A stretch of 64,000 bases of DNA from positions 3,348,001 to 3,412,000 of the forward strand of contig JANHCV010000001.1 of the NCBI GenBank assembly GCA_025594325.1, written 5' to 3'. Origin of the DNA: Blastocladiella emersonii ATCC 22665 (Eukaryota; Blastocladiomycota; Blastocladiomycetes; Blastocladiales; Blastocladiaceae). How positions within the stretch are numbered: position 1 is the first letter of the stretch; every line of letters starts with the position of its first letter. Positions 1 to 10,062 of this stretch are shown piece after piece. The translations under genes and the position numbers were made by a program. The notes beneath the pieces were generated by a model that was given only the letters and a program-made list of their open reading frames with translations, did not search any database and was not told where the DNA came from.

Positions 1-2037
1 ACCGCGCGCCCACGCGCGTGTCCCGCGAGCGCCGTGGCGACACTTGCGCCGACCGGATGGTGCGCGCCGGGCAACGTCGCGTTGAAAGTACGTCTGACCA
101 TGGGGTCCTGGGACCCGACGCCGATCCCGTACGCGTTGGGCGCCGGGTGCGTGTGTCGCGGCGACACAAGGCGCGGCTGGCGGCTGACGAACACGGCGCG
201 CGCCGCGGCCGCGGGCCCGCGCGGGAGCGGCGACGGCTCGTACTCGCCCGGTCCGGGGCCCTCGGCGGGCACGATGCCCGCGGACCGGTCGCACGGGGTC
301 GCGCCGAGGTCCGGCGCACCGCCTGCGCCGCGCTGCACGCCCAGCCGGCCCTTGGTCCGCAGCGCCGTGTACGCGCCCGCCACGTCGTAGGTCCCCGGCG
401 GCGGGCCCGACGGGTCGCTGCCCGCGAACCGCTCGCGCTGGGTTCCGAACGCCGGCGCGACGGCGCCGTCGGGCCGCGACCGCGAGAACTGGTGCACGGG
501 ACCGACGAGCCGCTTCGACCCCTGCGACCGCTTCCCGGTGCGCGACACGGGCTCGCCCGACGTGTACGTCGCGGGACCGGGCGTCCGTTTCGCGGGCGCG
601 AGCGAGCGCTCCGTCTCGGAGAAGCGCTGCGTCGCGGTCCCGAACGGCGCCGCGGACGCGGGACGGCCGAGCGCCTGCGACTTGCGCAGCAGCGACGTCG
701 CGATCGTGTACTTGCCCGGCCCGGGCGCGTCGGCGCCGGACGAGGTGGTGGTGGTTGTCGTCGTGGGCGTCGTGCCCGAGCGAAGCGGGCTCGACTTGTC
801 CATGAGCTTGCGGTTCTCGGACGAGTTGAACGGCTTCATGGCGACGTGCAGCGGTTTGCGCTGCTTGGTCGCCTCGACAATGTCGTAGGCGCCCGGGCCG
901 GGGATCGAGGCCGGCGGCATCGGGTTGCCCGTCGAGAACGGGTCGGCTGTCGGCGTGATAGACGAGTTGACAGCCTTGGCTACAGGGTTAAGCGTCAGTC
1001 AGCTGACGTCGGCGGCCATGAGCTACGATCACCTACACAGAATCGGTCCCTTCTTGAGATGCGACGCGTGCGCGCGCGGCATATCGTAGCTGCCGGGCCC
1101 CGGAACAGCCTGCCGCTGGGCCTCGTTGATCACATAGTCGCCGAACCGGATGCACCGCGACTCGTGCGACGGGTGCCACTCGGGCTTCTTGTCGCGGAAC
1201 GCCTGCCACGCCGCCGCCACGTTGTAGTTGCCGGGCCCCGGGTTCGCGCCCTCCTTCCACAGCTGCCGCTTGCTCGTCGACTTGGCGAACGAGGTGCCCG
1301 CACTCTCGCGAATGAAGCCGCCGTGCCCGAGGAGCTTGGCGCTGGCCTACACGAGCGAAGGATCGTTAGTGACAACGGCGAGATCCGCGAACGGTGACCG
1401 TACATCGCTGGCGCTCGCGAGCTTGCGCAGAGTCAGGTCACCCGCTACAAACAGCACGAGGTGAGCACATCGTTTCTCGCTTCGGATGCGCTCGATAACG
1501 TACTCGAAGACTCCTCGTAGCCATACGACTGCGCGCCGTACGGGATTGACGGCGGGACAAACTTGCGCTTCCACTGGATCCGCGAGCTGCTCGGCGGCGG
1601 CTCGCGCGTCTGCCGCGTCGCGTACAGGAGCTGGGTCGGGCGGTCGACGACGGTCGTGTCGTACGACCCGGGACCCGGCGCGCGCTGCGCCGGATCAGCG
1701 AACCGCGGTGTCCGCGAGGCGCCGAACGGGACCGCTTTCACGGGCTGGTGGTCCTCAACATCGGCGGGCTCGTAGGTACCCGGCGCGGGGCCCGACCGGC
1801 GGGCCACCTCGTCAAAGTAGCATACTCGCGGGGTGATGCTCGAGAAGGGTGCGGCACTGCATGGAGCGGGTTAGCATCCGCCGGGTGCGTTTTGGACGAC
1901 CAGCTCACATACGCCTGTGGCAGAGTCGACGACGGCAGCACCGTGGCCGTCGGGTCCTCCTGGTAGTAGCCCGGCCCGATGTTCGGGTTCGTGGTGGTCG
2001 TCGGCTCGCTGAAGTGCCGAGCAGTTCGTGAATACAT
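1..2037 (-). CDS. SHIPPO / sperm-tail PG-rich repeat protein, STPG2-like (3' end outside window)
   Basis: Predicted exons on the minus strand: 2037-1913, 1856-1504, 1444-1404, 1346-1037 and 979-1, open at the window edge (about 600 residues seen). All four introns are 56-59 nt; branch points such as GCTAAC are visible. The protein starts MYSRTARHFSEP and carries about ten PG-rich repeats (GPGYYQ, GPAPGTYEP, APGPGSYDT, PGPGNYN, VPGPGSYDM, IPGPGAYDI, APGPGKYTI and others), the SHIPPO signature of proteins that sit in or on axonemal microtubules. The amino-terminal MY.R..R motif followed by GPG.Y recalls STPG2. Exon 3 is only 41 nt. The family is known from flagellated eukaryotes, so this gene argues for a zoosporic life stage. 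Family call is firm; the exact orthologue is inference. Confidence 0.85.
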
Positions 2038-2319
2038 GGTGTGTGCGTGCTTCAGGTGGTAGCGTTAGGAGGCGGCGGACCAAAAGTTCGTTCAGCCCGC
2101 CGAGTTGCAGCAAGTTTCACGGTGGGATACATGATGTATCACTGGGGTACAGCCCCATCGTTTGGCGAACGGCGCCATGACTCAAAACTGTCTCACAGGA
2201 GCGCGGCTATTCACTTCACGTGATGTGGCGCGGCGCGTCGACCACTTCGTTTGCGGACCGATCGGACGATGTCAAGTTCAGACCGCACGCTCCACTCACA
2301 AGTAGTCCATGATCATCGA

Positions 2320-3291
2320 ATGAAAATGCCCTCGGAACGAGTATGCATCACTTGCTGCAATTTCCGTGTTCGTGTGCCAACAGCCTGTTCGTCTAGGACC
2401 GTCTCCTTGCCCGCCACTTTGGCACGTCGGACGACACACGTCCTCTACTCTCCAACGCGGAGACCGAAAATGAAGCCGATGGCGACGACGACCTCGGCCA
2501 TGACGCTAACGGGTTCCCGACGCGGCTGCCGTCGCCGTCCAAGGTCCGCGCCGCGTTCCGCCCACGGGCTCGACCTGTAACCCCGCCGCGCTCGCCCGCG
2601 TCACTCGCCGTCAACTCGCCGCCGCAGCCTCGCATGAGCTCGGTGAGCACCCCCGCCCGCTCGCGCCAGCCCACGTCTGGATCCGTCGACGCGACCTCCT
2701 CGCCGTCCAAGAAGCGCAACGGCGGCGCCATGTTCGAAGGGTCGATTCCGCCCCCGCTCCCACCACGCCGACCAGCCTCGCCATCCCCCGCGTCGCTGCA
2801 CGTCAACTACGGGACCATGCGCGACCACCACGCCGGCGACGAGGCCAAGAGCGACTTCCTGCGTCCAGACAGCCCGCAGCGCGAGCGGATGCGGTCGCTG
2901 CAGTCGGACCTCGACTCGATCCGCGACACAGCGCACAACGCGATCGGGAGTCTACTGGAGCGCGGCGAGGGGCTGACCGAGATCCAGCGTCGGAGCGGTA
3001 CGCGTTGCTCGGACTTCGCATCATGGAACAGAGCACTCATGCCCACGCATCGTACTGTAGCCGTTCTGATCGAGTCGACCAACGTGTTCCGAGTACGACT
3101 ACTGCGGATCTTTTACGACTGTCGAGCACGCTGCTGACACCTGCGCCTGCGTGTAGAGACGCGCTCAAGAACGCGTCGAAGTCGCTCGCGCCCAGTGGCG
3201 CTACCACCACTTCATGTACGGCGTCGTGGTACTTGTCGTCCTGTTTGTGGTGATCTGCTTTATCTCGTGGCTCAGCCGGCAACCGTTCTGA
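2320..3291 (+). CDS. R-SNARE (synaptobrevin/VAMP-like)
   Basis: Predicted exons 2320-2340, 2397-2997, 3061-3092 and 3157-3291 give 262 residues. The first 170 or so residues are disordered, S/P/R-rich with an acidic stretch near the start. They are followed by a SNARE helix whose zero-layer arginine lies in SLLERGEGLTEIQRRS, then a carboxy-terminal membrane anchor (YGVVVLVVLFVVICFISW) and a five-residue luminal tail. This is the tail-anchored architecture of vesicle R-SNAREs, which pair with Q-SNAREs to drive membrane fusion. The helix is split by two short introns (63 and 64 nt) and one internal exon is just 32 nt. The start exon (21 nt, MKMPSER) is the least certain part. The long disordered head is unlike the short VAMPs and lacks a recognisable longin fold. 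Confidence 0.85.
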
Positions 3292-3475
3292 TTGCGTGGT
3301 TGAGCAATATACGACTTTGAACTCGGTTGATCACTGGGCAAGAGGTCGAGGTGGCCATGGACCATGGCCATGGTCGCGTCCATCAAGTTCACGGACACGC
3401 TCGATTTTGTACAACTTTACGTGTTCCACTGCCCAACAACTCCTTCGTGAACACAGCACAACCAATCCAACCAGC

Positions 3476-5279
3476 TTACAGCTTGTTCTCGCGCTTGCCG
3501 GTCCAGGTAGCGACGCCCGAGCGCTTCGAGAACGGGTGCTTGATCGAGTGCGTCTTGATCTCGTCCGTCGGCGGGCGGTGGTCGATCGAGACATAGTTGC
3601 GCTTGCCTTCGCCGACGTAGACCTGGCGCGGGCGCCAGATGCGCGCCTCGGGGTCGTCGAGCGACTCCGACCAGTGCGCGAGCCAGCCCGACACGCGCGG
3701 GATCGCGAACAGGACCGGGAAGAAGTCGGTTGGGAAGCCCATGGCCGAGTACTAGTCGAGACGCGTTGCGCGGTCAGTGAGGAACGTGGTGGCACGGTTT
3801 CAGAAGCGGTGGAGCCACATGACGCGCGGATCGGGTCCCCACGACACGTCAAAACGCGCCCGAAGCTTCCCAAACTCCGCGGCCACGGTCCCAATCGCCA
3901 GGAGATCGAAGAAACGCACGATGATGCCGCTGTAGAAGTCGAGATTGGGAGCAAGCTTGCGCTTGATGAAGTACTCGTCGGCCATGGCGTGCTTCTCGAG
4001 TGCGACGGCGATGTCGATGAGCGGGTTGTACCCGACCACCTCGAAGACGTCGTAGGCGAGGCGGCGGATGATGTTGGCGCGCGGGTCCGTGGTCTTGTAG
4101 ATCCGGTGCCTATTGTGCGCGATGGGATATCGTGTGAGTGGTGTGTACGTGCTGGCCGGAGCCCGCGCGCGTGCCGCGGCGACAGGATACGTACCCAAAA
4201 CCGAAGAGCTTGGTCTCGCGGCGCTTGACCGACTCGATGAAGGCGGGGACCTTGTCGACGGACCCGATCGACTCGAGCATGCGGACGACGGCCTCGTTGG
4301 CGCCGCCGTGGAGCGGGCCGTAGAGGGCCGCCGCGGCGCCGGCGACGGCGCTGTACGGGTCGACGAGCGTCGAGCCGAGGTGGCGCATGGCGGCGGTCGA
4401 CGCGTTGAGCTCGTGGTCGGCGTGCAGGATGAAAAGCACGTCGAGGGCCTTGGCGAGCTTCGGGTTCGGGCGGTAGCCGGGCTGGCCGAGGCAGTCCATC
4501 ATGTACAGGAGGTTCTCAGTGTACGACAGGCCCTCGAGCGGCTTGTTGTACGGGCGGCCGATGCGGTTGCGGTACGCCATGGCGGCGATGGTCGTCATGC
4601 GGCCGAGGATGCGGAAGATGACCTTGTTGCGGAGGGCCTTGTCGCGCACGTAGATGTCGCTGCCGGCGAGCGCCGGGTTGCCGGCCGGGTCAAAGGTCGA
4701 CATGGCGGCCATAGTCGCGATGACCATGCCCATCGGGTGGGCGTCGTAGTTGAAGGACTTGACGAGGTCGGCGAGCTTCTCGTGGACAAAGGTGTGGTGC
4801 AGGACCTCGTGCTCGAACAGGTCAAACTGCTTGCGCGACGGCAGCTCGCCGTAGATGAGCAGGTACGCGCACTCGAGAAACGACGACTTCTCGGCGAGCT
4901 CCTCGATCGGGTAGCCGCGGTACTGCAGGATGCCCTTCTCGCCGTCAATCTCGCAGATCTTGGACCGCGTCACGGCCGTGTTGAGGTAGCCCGCGTCGTA
5001 GACGCGCAGGCCCATCTGCGAGAAGGCCTTGGCCTCGACGGTGCCGTTGGCGACGGGCAGCGTGTACACCTTGTTGGTGCGGTTGTCGAGCACCGTGAGC
5101 GTCTCGGCGTTGCCGCCCGACGGCAGCACCACGAACGCCGAGTGCGACGGGCCCGCCGACACGCCCGACGCGGGCGCCGGCGTCGACAGCGTCCACGACG
5201 TCTTGGACGCCGGGTCCGTCACGACGAGCTGGTGGGCGGCCTCGGCCGCCTTCTTGTCCTTGGTCTGCGGCTGGCCCAT
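3476..5279 (-). CDS. citrate synthase, bacterial/glyoxysomal type
   Basis: Exons 5279-4195, 4109-3920 and 3751-3476 encode 516 residues. It condenses acetyl-CoA and oxaloacetate to citrate. The expected catalytic residues are present: H324 in GPLHGGAN, H363 in GFGHRIYK and D419 in DFYSGII. The first intron (85 nt) interrupts the codon just before H363; the second (168 nt, GTGCGT donor, CACTGAC branch, CTAG acceptor) is long for this genome. The body resembles the bacterial and plant peroxisomal class (VLDNRTNKVYTLP, DGEKGILQYRGYPIEELA) rather than the mitochondrial CIT1 class. The amino terminus (MGQPQTKDKKAAEAAH) lacks an obvious mitochondrial presequence. The protein ends KRENKL, a possible variant PTS1, so a peroxisomal glyoxylate-cycle role is plausible but inferred. 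Confidence 0.95.
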
Positions 5280-5285
5280 GATGTT

Positions 5286-5297
5286 GATACGTTGCGG
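5286..5297 (-). promoter_or_regulatory. CGCAACGTATC element, citrate synthase
   Basis: CCGCAACGTATC on the coding strand, 7-18 nt upstream of the ATG. One of about ten copies near start codons in this window; an initiator or 5'-UTR element is the best guess. Confidence 0.5.
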
Positions 5298-5458
5298 GAT
5301 GCAGTCCTTGGGGAGGGAGAGAGAGGATGAGCGGCGCGCGATGTTGGGGTGGGGCTCTCGCCGACTTCAACGCGAACCGTGGCGCTGGTCCCGCGTCGGC
5401 CGAGCCCATGGATCGCGTTGAAAACGGGACGCGTTCGTTGCATCACTCAGGGGATCCT

Positions 5459-5507
5459 CTCTTTGAACCATGATCCTCTCGAGAGGGTCAAAGATCTTTG
5501 AACCATG
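5459..5507. repeat. direct/inverted repeat cluster upstream of citrate synthase
   Basis: TCTTTGAACCATGA occurs at 5459-5472 and again at 5494-5507. Between the copies lie a 12-bp perfect palindrome CCTCTCGAGAGG (5475-5486) and an inverted TCAAAG (5488-5493). It sits about 180-230 nt upstream of the citrate synthase ATG and could be a regulator-binding site; function is not known. Confidence 0.6.
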
Positions 5508-5781
5508 AAGCACACGTCCACAAGCTCATTCTACGCGAGGCCACAGAGCTCGTCGGCCGTGACCAGCTCACGAAAGGACGCGAGTCGGTTGGGCTAGCAG
5601 TGATCGCGGTCTTGTCCATCACCACGACGATCAGGTCGTTCTTCCGTCGGAGTGCCAAGTCGCAGCGGCGCAGAATGGGTTCAGATCAAGGACAGGGAGG
5701 GATGAGGGAACAAAAGCGGGAGCAGGGGAGTCGGGACGGGTATAGTTGAAGAGGCAGTCAAGCGCGAGCCGAGCCGCAGAA

Positions 5782-6502
5782 TCAAGACGAGGGGTTGGAC
5801 GCGCCGAGCGTGTTCTGGAGGTGCAGCTGGATCGTGCCAAAGGGGTCGTTTTGGTACGCGTCGTGGTTGAGGACGGCCTTGAAGCGGACGGCCTCGTCCT
5901 TCCTAGATGGCGGCAAGAGAGCCGGGCGTCAGCTGCGTGTCGCATGACCGTGAGAGCGAACCAATAACACGTACATCTTGTTGTGGCGGGCGCGACGCGA
6001 CTTGACCTGGACGGGGGCGCCGGGCTTGGGCGCCGCCTTGGCGGGGACCTCCGGAGCAGCGAGCGCCGCCGCGGCCTCGGCCATCTCGCGGGCGGCGGCC
6101 AGCTTGGACTTGGACAGCTCGTCGCGCATGTCCATGCCGAGCGAGAGCAGCGGCTTGTCCTTGATGGCGTCGCGCGCCTGCTGATACTTGTGCGTGCTCA
6201 GCTCTGTTTACGAGGGAAGCGCGCGTCAGGATCGAGGCCACGCTCGTTGGGGGAGGCGACGACGCAAACGTACTCTCGAGGAACCTTTGCCGCCGCTCCT
6301 GCATGCGGCCCTTCTTGGAGAGGCGCTCGGGCTTGGACACGGTCTCGGCATCGATCGAGACGGCGGCCGCGATCGCAGCGGGCAGGACCGCAGCGGGCGC
6401 CTCGGTGGCGACCGGGGACGCGGCGGCCGTGGCAGCGGGCGACGGCTGCTTGCGCAGCGGCGCGGCGGATACATGAGAGCGGGTGCGGCCGGCCTTGGGC
6501 AT
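5782..6502 (-). CDS. SLX9/FAM207-like ribosome biogenesis protein
   Basis: Exons 6502-6274, 6203-5975 and 5902-5782 give 192 residues; introns 70 and 72 nt with GTACGT donors. The protein is basic and alanine-rich. It has an amino-terminal SKKGRMQERRQRFLEK block and ends with a compact FKAVLNHDAYQNDPFGTIQ motif followed by LHLQNTLG. This pairing matches the SLX9/FAM207 family, which takes part in 18S rRNA maturation and 40S export. Overall conservation in that family is low, so the call rests on the basic KERR-FL motif plus the carboxy-terminal F..L....Y..DPF block. Confidence 0.75.
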
Positions 6503-6508
6503 GGTGTA

Positions 6509-6520
6509 GATACGTTGCGG
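6509..6520 (-). promoter_or_regulatory. CGCAACGTATC element, SLX9-like gene
   Basis: CCGCAACGTATC on the coding strand, 7-18 nt upstream of the ATG at 6502. The distance is the same as in the citrate synthase gene. Confidence 0.5.
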
Positions 6521-6810
6521 TAGGGGTCGTTGGTAACTCACGATCGAAGGGATCAGGTAGGGCCGCGATGGTGACGGCGGCCCCGGCTCGACGGTGGCGC
6601 ACATTACATGTATTCCAGGTCACCCAGCCCCACATGATCGGTCGCCGCGTGAACGACGCGAACGAATCGAGTGATGCAAGCGCCTTTATCACGCGTCGCT
6701 CGCGGTTCCGACCAGGGGGACTAAATGGTTCCCTTGGTTCCGACCATGCCGAATCTCGCGTCGCCGCTCTCTCGCTCTCTTCGCTCTCGCGCGCGACGAA
6801 TCCCGCACAT

Positions 6811-6821
6811 CGCAACGTATT
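6811..6821 (+). promoter_or_regulatory. CGCAACGTATT element, enoyl-CoA hydratase/isomerase gene
   Basis: CGCAACGTATT ends 7 nt before the ATG at 6828. Confidence 0.5.
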
Positions 6822-6827
6822 CGCACC

Positions 6828-7691
6828 ATGGCATCGAACACCCCGACGACGGCCGACTCCAAGCAGACGTTCGGGACGGGCGGCGGCGCCGACCAGTCGC
6901 AGCCACTGGTGCTCCTTGAGCGGCGCGACGCCATCTTCACGCTGACCATGAACGGGATGCCCGACAACCGGTTCAACCCGGCGTTCGTGGACGCGGTGAA
7001 CGCGGCGCTCGACGTGGTCGAGGACTACGCGCTGCCCGCCAAGGGCCGCCCGCGCGCGTGCGCGCTCATCACGGCGTCGGCGTCGGCCAAGTTCTACAGC
7101 AACGGGCTCGACGTGCTGTACCTGTTCGAGAGCGGCGACACGTGGTTCATCTCGGACCGTTACCTCGCCCTGCTCAAGCGCATGCTCCTGTTCCCCGTCA
7201 TCACGGTCGCCGCTATCAACGGGCACTGCTTTGCCGGCGGCCTGCTGTTCGCGCTGTGGTACGTTTCCGCACCTGCTCACGGCCTGCGCTCGAACATTCA
7301 CATCCCGACGCGTAGCCACGACTACCGCGTCGCGCGCACCGACCGCGCGCTCATGTCGCTCAACGAGATCGACCTGCCGTCGTCGCTGCACCCCGGCATG
7401 GCCGCGATCGCGCGCGCGCGCCTGCCACCCACGACGCTGCACCCGCTCGTGTTCGCCGCCAAGCGGTACGGCGGCGCCGAGGCCCAAGCTGCCGGCCTGA
7501 TCGACGCGCACGCGCCGGCCGACACGCTCATGCAGGTCGCAGGCGAGTGGGCGGCCAAGGGCGCGCCCAAGGTGGCCCGCGCCGGGCCCATCGTCAGCCA
7601 GCTCAAGGCCGTGTGCTACGACGAGGTCGTCAACGCCCTCGGACTGCGCGCTGAGATCGACGTGCGCGAGTTCATGCGCCCCAAGATGTGA
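6828..7691 (+). CDS. enoyl-CoA hydratase/isomerase family protein (ECI-like)
   Basis: Exons 6828-7258 and 7316-7691 encode 268 residues. The crotonase fold is recognisable: oxyanion-hole segments around KFYSNGLDVLYL and INGHCFAGGLLFALCHDYRV, then a LNEIDL segment carrying the acidic residue typical of delta3,delta2-enoyl-CoA isomerases. It likely acts in beta-oxidation of unsaturated fatty acids. The 57-nt intron (7259-7315, GTACGT to CGTAG) is a multiple of three without a stop, so the gene looks intronless. Removing it restores the family motif FALCHDYRVARTDR, whereas retention would insert 19 residues into it. The protein ends RPKM, at best a weak PTS1-like tail. ATG 6828 is chosen for its CACC context. 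Confidence 0.88.
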   Translation: MASNTPTTADSKQTFGTGGGADQSQPLVLLERRDAIFTLTMNGMPDNRFNPAFVDAVNAALDVVEDYALPAKGRPRACALITASASAKFYSNGLDVLYLFESGDTWFISDRYLALLKRMLLFPVITVAAINGHCFAGGLLFALWYVSAPAHGLRSNIHIPTRSHDYRVARTDRALMSLNEIDLPSSLHPGMAAIARARLPPTTLHPLVFAAKRYGGAEAQAAGLIDAHAPADTLMQVAGEWAAKGAPKVARAGPIVSQLKAVCYDEVVNALGLRAEIDVREFMRPKM

Positions 7692-8034
7692 GGAAGTGTG
7701 CGAGTGATGGAAGAGCAGCGCGGCGAGTCTCGCGGGATCGCCGCAGAATTTAAGGACATGTTTTGCTGATCATTCCCGTCCGCGTCCTTGTCGGTGACCG
7801 TGGCCATGGACTTAGTCGTGATGCGTAAGACTTCACGCCCATGACGACCACAAGCAAACGACATGAAAGAAGCAACTCAAACCATGGCTGGGCCACACTC
7901 AAAAACACTCAGAGAGACAACAAATTGATAGACACGAGGTGTATTGGCTCGATCGAGCAGTGACAGGAACAGGTCCGAGGGCGACTGCGGCCGGAAACGA
8001 CTCGACGAGGAACTTGAGCGTTGGCGCGCAAGAC
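7692..8034. other. convergent 3' intergenic region
   Basis: 343 nt between the stop of the hydratase gene (+) and the stop of RPS13 (-). It should hold both 3' UTRs. Locally AT-richer; nothing else is recognised. Confidence 0.6.
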
Positions 8035-9320
8035 TTACAGACCAACGAGGGCACCGGCGTTGGACGACTCGCTAGAGGGGGGAGAAGAGCAGGGGCGGGT
8101 CAGTGACATGTTCCTGGGTCGACAACCAGTATCAGGTACGAATATCGACGCTGCCCGAGCACCACGAGGGGTGCTCGAGGCAGGTCGGACCCGAGCACTG
8201 TTGCAGTTCCCATGTCGCGACAGCGCGCCGGTGCACCGCCAGTCCACGAGGGACGCGGCGGGCACCGACGGGGGATTCGCTCGGTCACGATGTCGCAAGC
8301 CCGGGTATCACCCGCGGGCGTGGAGCAAACATCGGAGACACTAGCCACCCAGCCGCGGAAGTCGAGCGACGACCGCGGCCCACTGCACGACAAGCCACCG
8401 CGGGCTCACGAGGAGACACCGGGCAGGATGCGCACGGGGAGCATGAGGCACGGCGAAGATACGTACTACTTCCAGGTGGGGGCGAGCTGACCGGCCTGCT
8501 TGTAGTAGCGGGCGAGGCGGTGGATACGCGACTCGATGAGAATGAGGCGGAACTTGGAGTCGCGGTCCTTGCGGTTGCGCTCCATGTGCTTGCGGACGGC
8601 GACGGCCTTCTTGATGAGGTGGTACAGGTCCTCGGGGATCTCGGGGGCAAGACCTGGAGACGGTGCGCGCAGACGAGTCAGCGGACCGTTCCTTGCGTGG
8701 GTTGGGCGGGCGGGCATACGGCCAGGAGCACACGGGACACGAGCAGCGGGGAAGAGGGAGGACGAGGTCGCGTCGAGGGACGAGAAAGGGAGAGGCGGGC
8801 GGCGATCCAGGTTCCACGAGGGAATAGGGATGCGGAATCAGATCGAAAAGGTATTATCAACGGGAGTCGGATACACCGACGGATTCATCAACACGGACCA
8901 AATTGTGTGTAAGTTGATCATCAGGTTAACGCGCCCCGCTAGGGGGCTCGCCACCCAAGTCTCTCCTCGACGCACTCTTTGCGAACCGGTCAAGTCCTCC
9001 TTCTCCTCCTCGAGCAGGTGCGTGGGTGTGTGTGCTCCATGGGCGGCGGCGAGTGCGAGCGCAGAGAGAAGAGGGGAAGGCGTACCGTTCGACTTGAGGA
9101 TACGGAGGATCTTGTTACCGGTGATGTTCTTGACCTGGGGCACGCCGTGCGAGTCGCGGAGGACGACACCGATCTGCGACGGGGTCATACCCTTCTTGGC
9201 GAACTTGCAGATGGACTCGACGACCTTCTGGGGGGTGGTCTTGCACCACGACGGGGGCGAGCGACGGTAGGGGAGGGCCGAAGCCGAGATACCCTTGCCA
9301 GGAGCGTGCATGCGACCCAT
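8035..9320 (-). CDS. RPS13: 40S ribosomal protein uS15 (RPS13)
   Basis: Exons 9320-9086, 8653-8467 and 8071-8035 encode 152 residues, the normal family length. [60 protein letters not shown] and [17 protein letters not shown] are near-identical to eukaryotic uS15; the last exon supplies [12 protein letters not shown]. The component binds 18S rRNA in the 40S platform region. Its two introns (432 and 395 nt) are about seven times longer than any usual intron here. In animals and fungi such introns often host snoRNAs; the first one contains a good C/D-box candidate (8835-8930). Confidence 0.97.
8835..8930 (-). ncRNA. candidate C/D-box snoRNA, U18-like, in RPS13 intron 1
   Basis: On the RPS13 coding strand, a C box CTGATGA (8924-8918) and a D box CTGA (8841-8838) lie 86 nt apart, with an internal TTGATGA (C'-like, about 8891-8885). 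Just before the internal box, TTGGTCCGTGT is an 11-nt perfect complement of ACACGGACCAA, a conserved 25S rRNA stretch that I recall as the target of U18/snR18. A small hairpin (GTCGG/CCGAC) follows. The segment is an AT-rich island inside a GC-rich intron. The flanking terminal stem is weak and no clear D' box is seen, so this stays a candidate. Confidence 0.5.
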
Positions 9321-10062
9321 GTCTGGAAAAGGCGATGGAGGGGAGTGGGTGAGCGACCGAGTCGGTGGAAAGTGGGTCGCCGATCACTCGGGCCACGCCA
9401 TGACCGTGGCGGCGGTGCGAGCCGTGGTGGCGTCGTGGCCGGCTGCGGCGGCGGCGAGGCGCAGGCCCGAGTGATGGTCGATGGGCGTCGTCGAGGGCGC
9501 GAGGCGTACTGGAAGATGTGTGGGGGTTACTGGAACGAGTGCGAGTCGTCAAGAGCCAGCTGTGGGAGAGGGGGATCAGAGAAATGCGAGCCCGTGCGCT
9601 CAAAAGGCGGGCCGCCCGGGCAACGCCGCGCACCTCCCGAAACCGGTTGCTAGCTTGCATCGCGTGATCTCACATGCGCCGTTGTTCCATCACGTTTTTG
9701 CTGCGTTCGCGACGGCGTTTCAGGTTTCGCGAGCCGCAGCAAGTGAGGCGTCGGGCGTTGCGCCACAGCAACAATCGTCGCCCTTCGTCGCGGCCACGGT
9801 GGCGAAGTGACGTGGTCGGATTGCCATCTTAACGCGCTCAGGGATGAGGATGGCGATGCGCTCAATCAAGTCGGTCAGGAGTCAGGGACGAATGCAGCGT
9901 CGACGCGAGTTTCAGGAACGGATCAGCCGTGATCCCGACGATGGGGCGAGGCAGATAGAGAGACGATATCAAGTGTTTATGTGCATTTGGCGTGTATGGC
10001 GGGGGGATACGATGTGGACAAAAAGCTGGACTCATCGCGCAGCGAGCGATCCCGATCTCCAC
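9321..10062. other. intergenic region upstream of RPS13
   Basis: 742 nt between the RPS13 start (-) and the stop of the GPI-type protein gene (-). It should contain the RPS13 promoter and the wall-protein 3' UTR. No tRNA B-box, no convincing ORF and no repeat found. Confidence 0.5.

Larger units (their letters stand above)
5280..5781. other. intergenic region, citrate synthase promoter side
   Basis: Lies between the citrate synthase start and the SLX9-like stop (both minus), so it holds the citrate synthase promoter. It contains the CGCAACGTATC element at 5286-5297 and a compact repeat cluster at 5459-5507. No convincing gene is seen. Confidence 0.6.
6503..6827. other. divergent promoter region, SLX9-like / enoyl-CoA hydratase
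   Basis: 325 nt shared by a minus gene and a plus gene. Each ATG has its own CGCAACGTAT element. No coding potential is seen. Confidence 0.6.
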
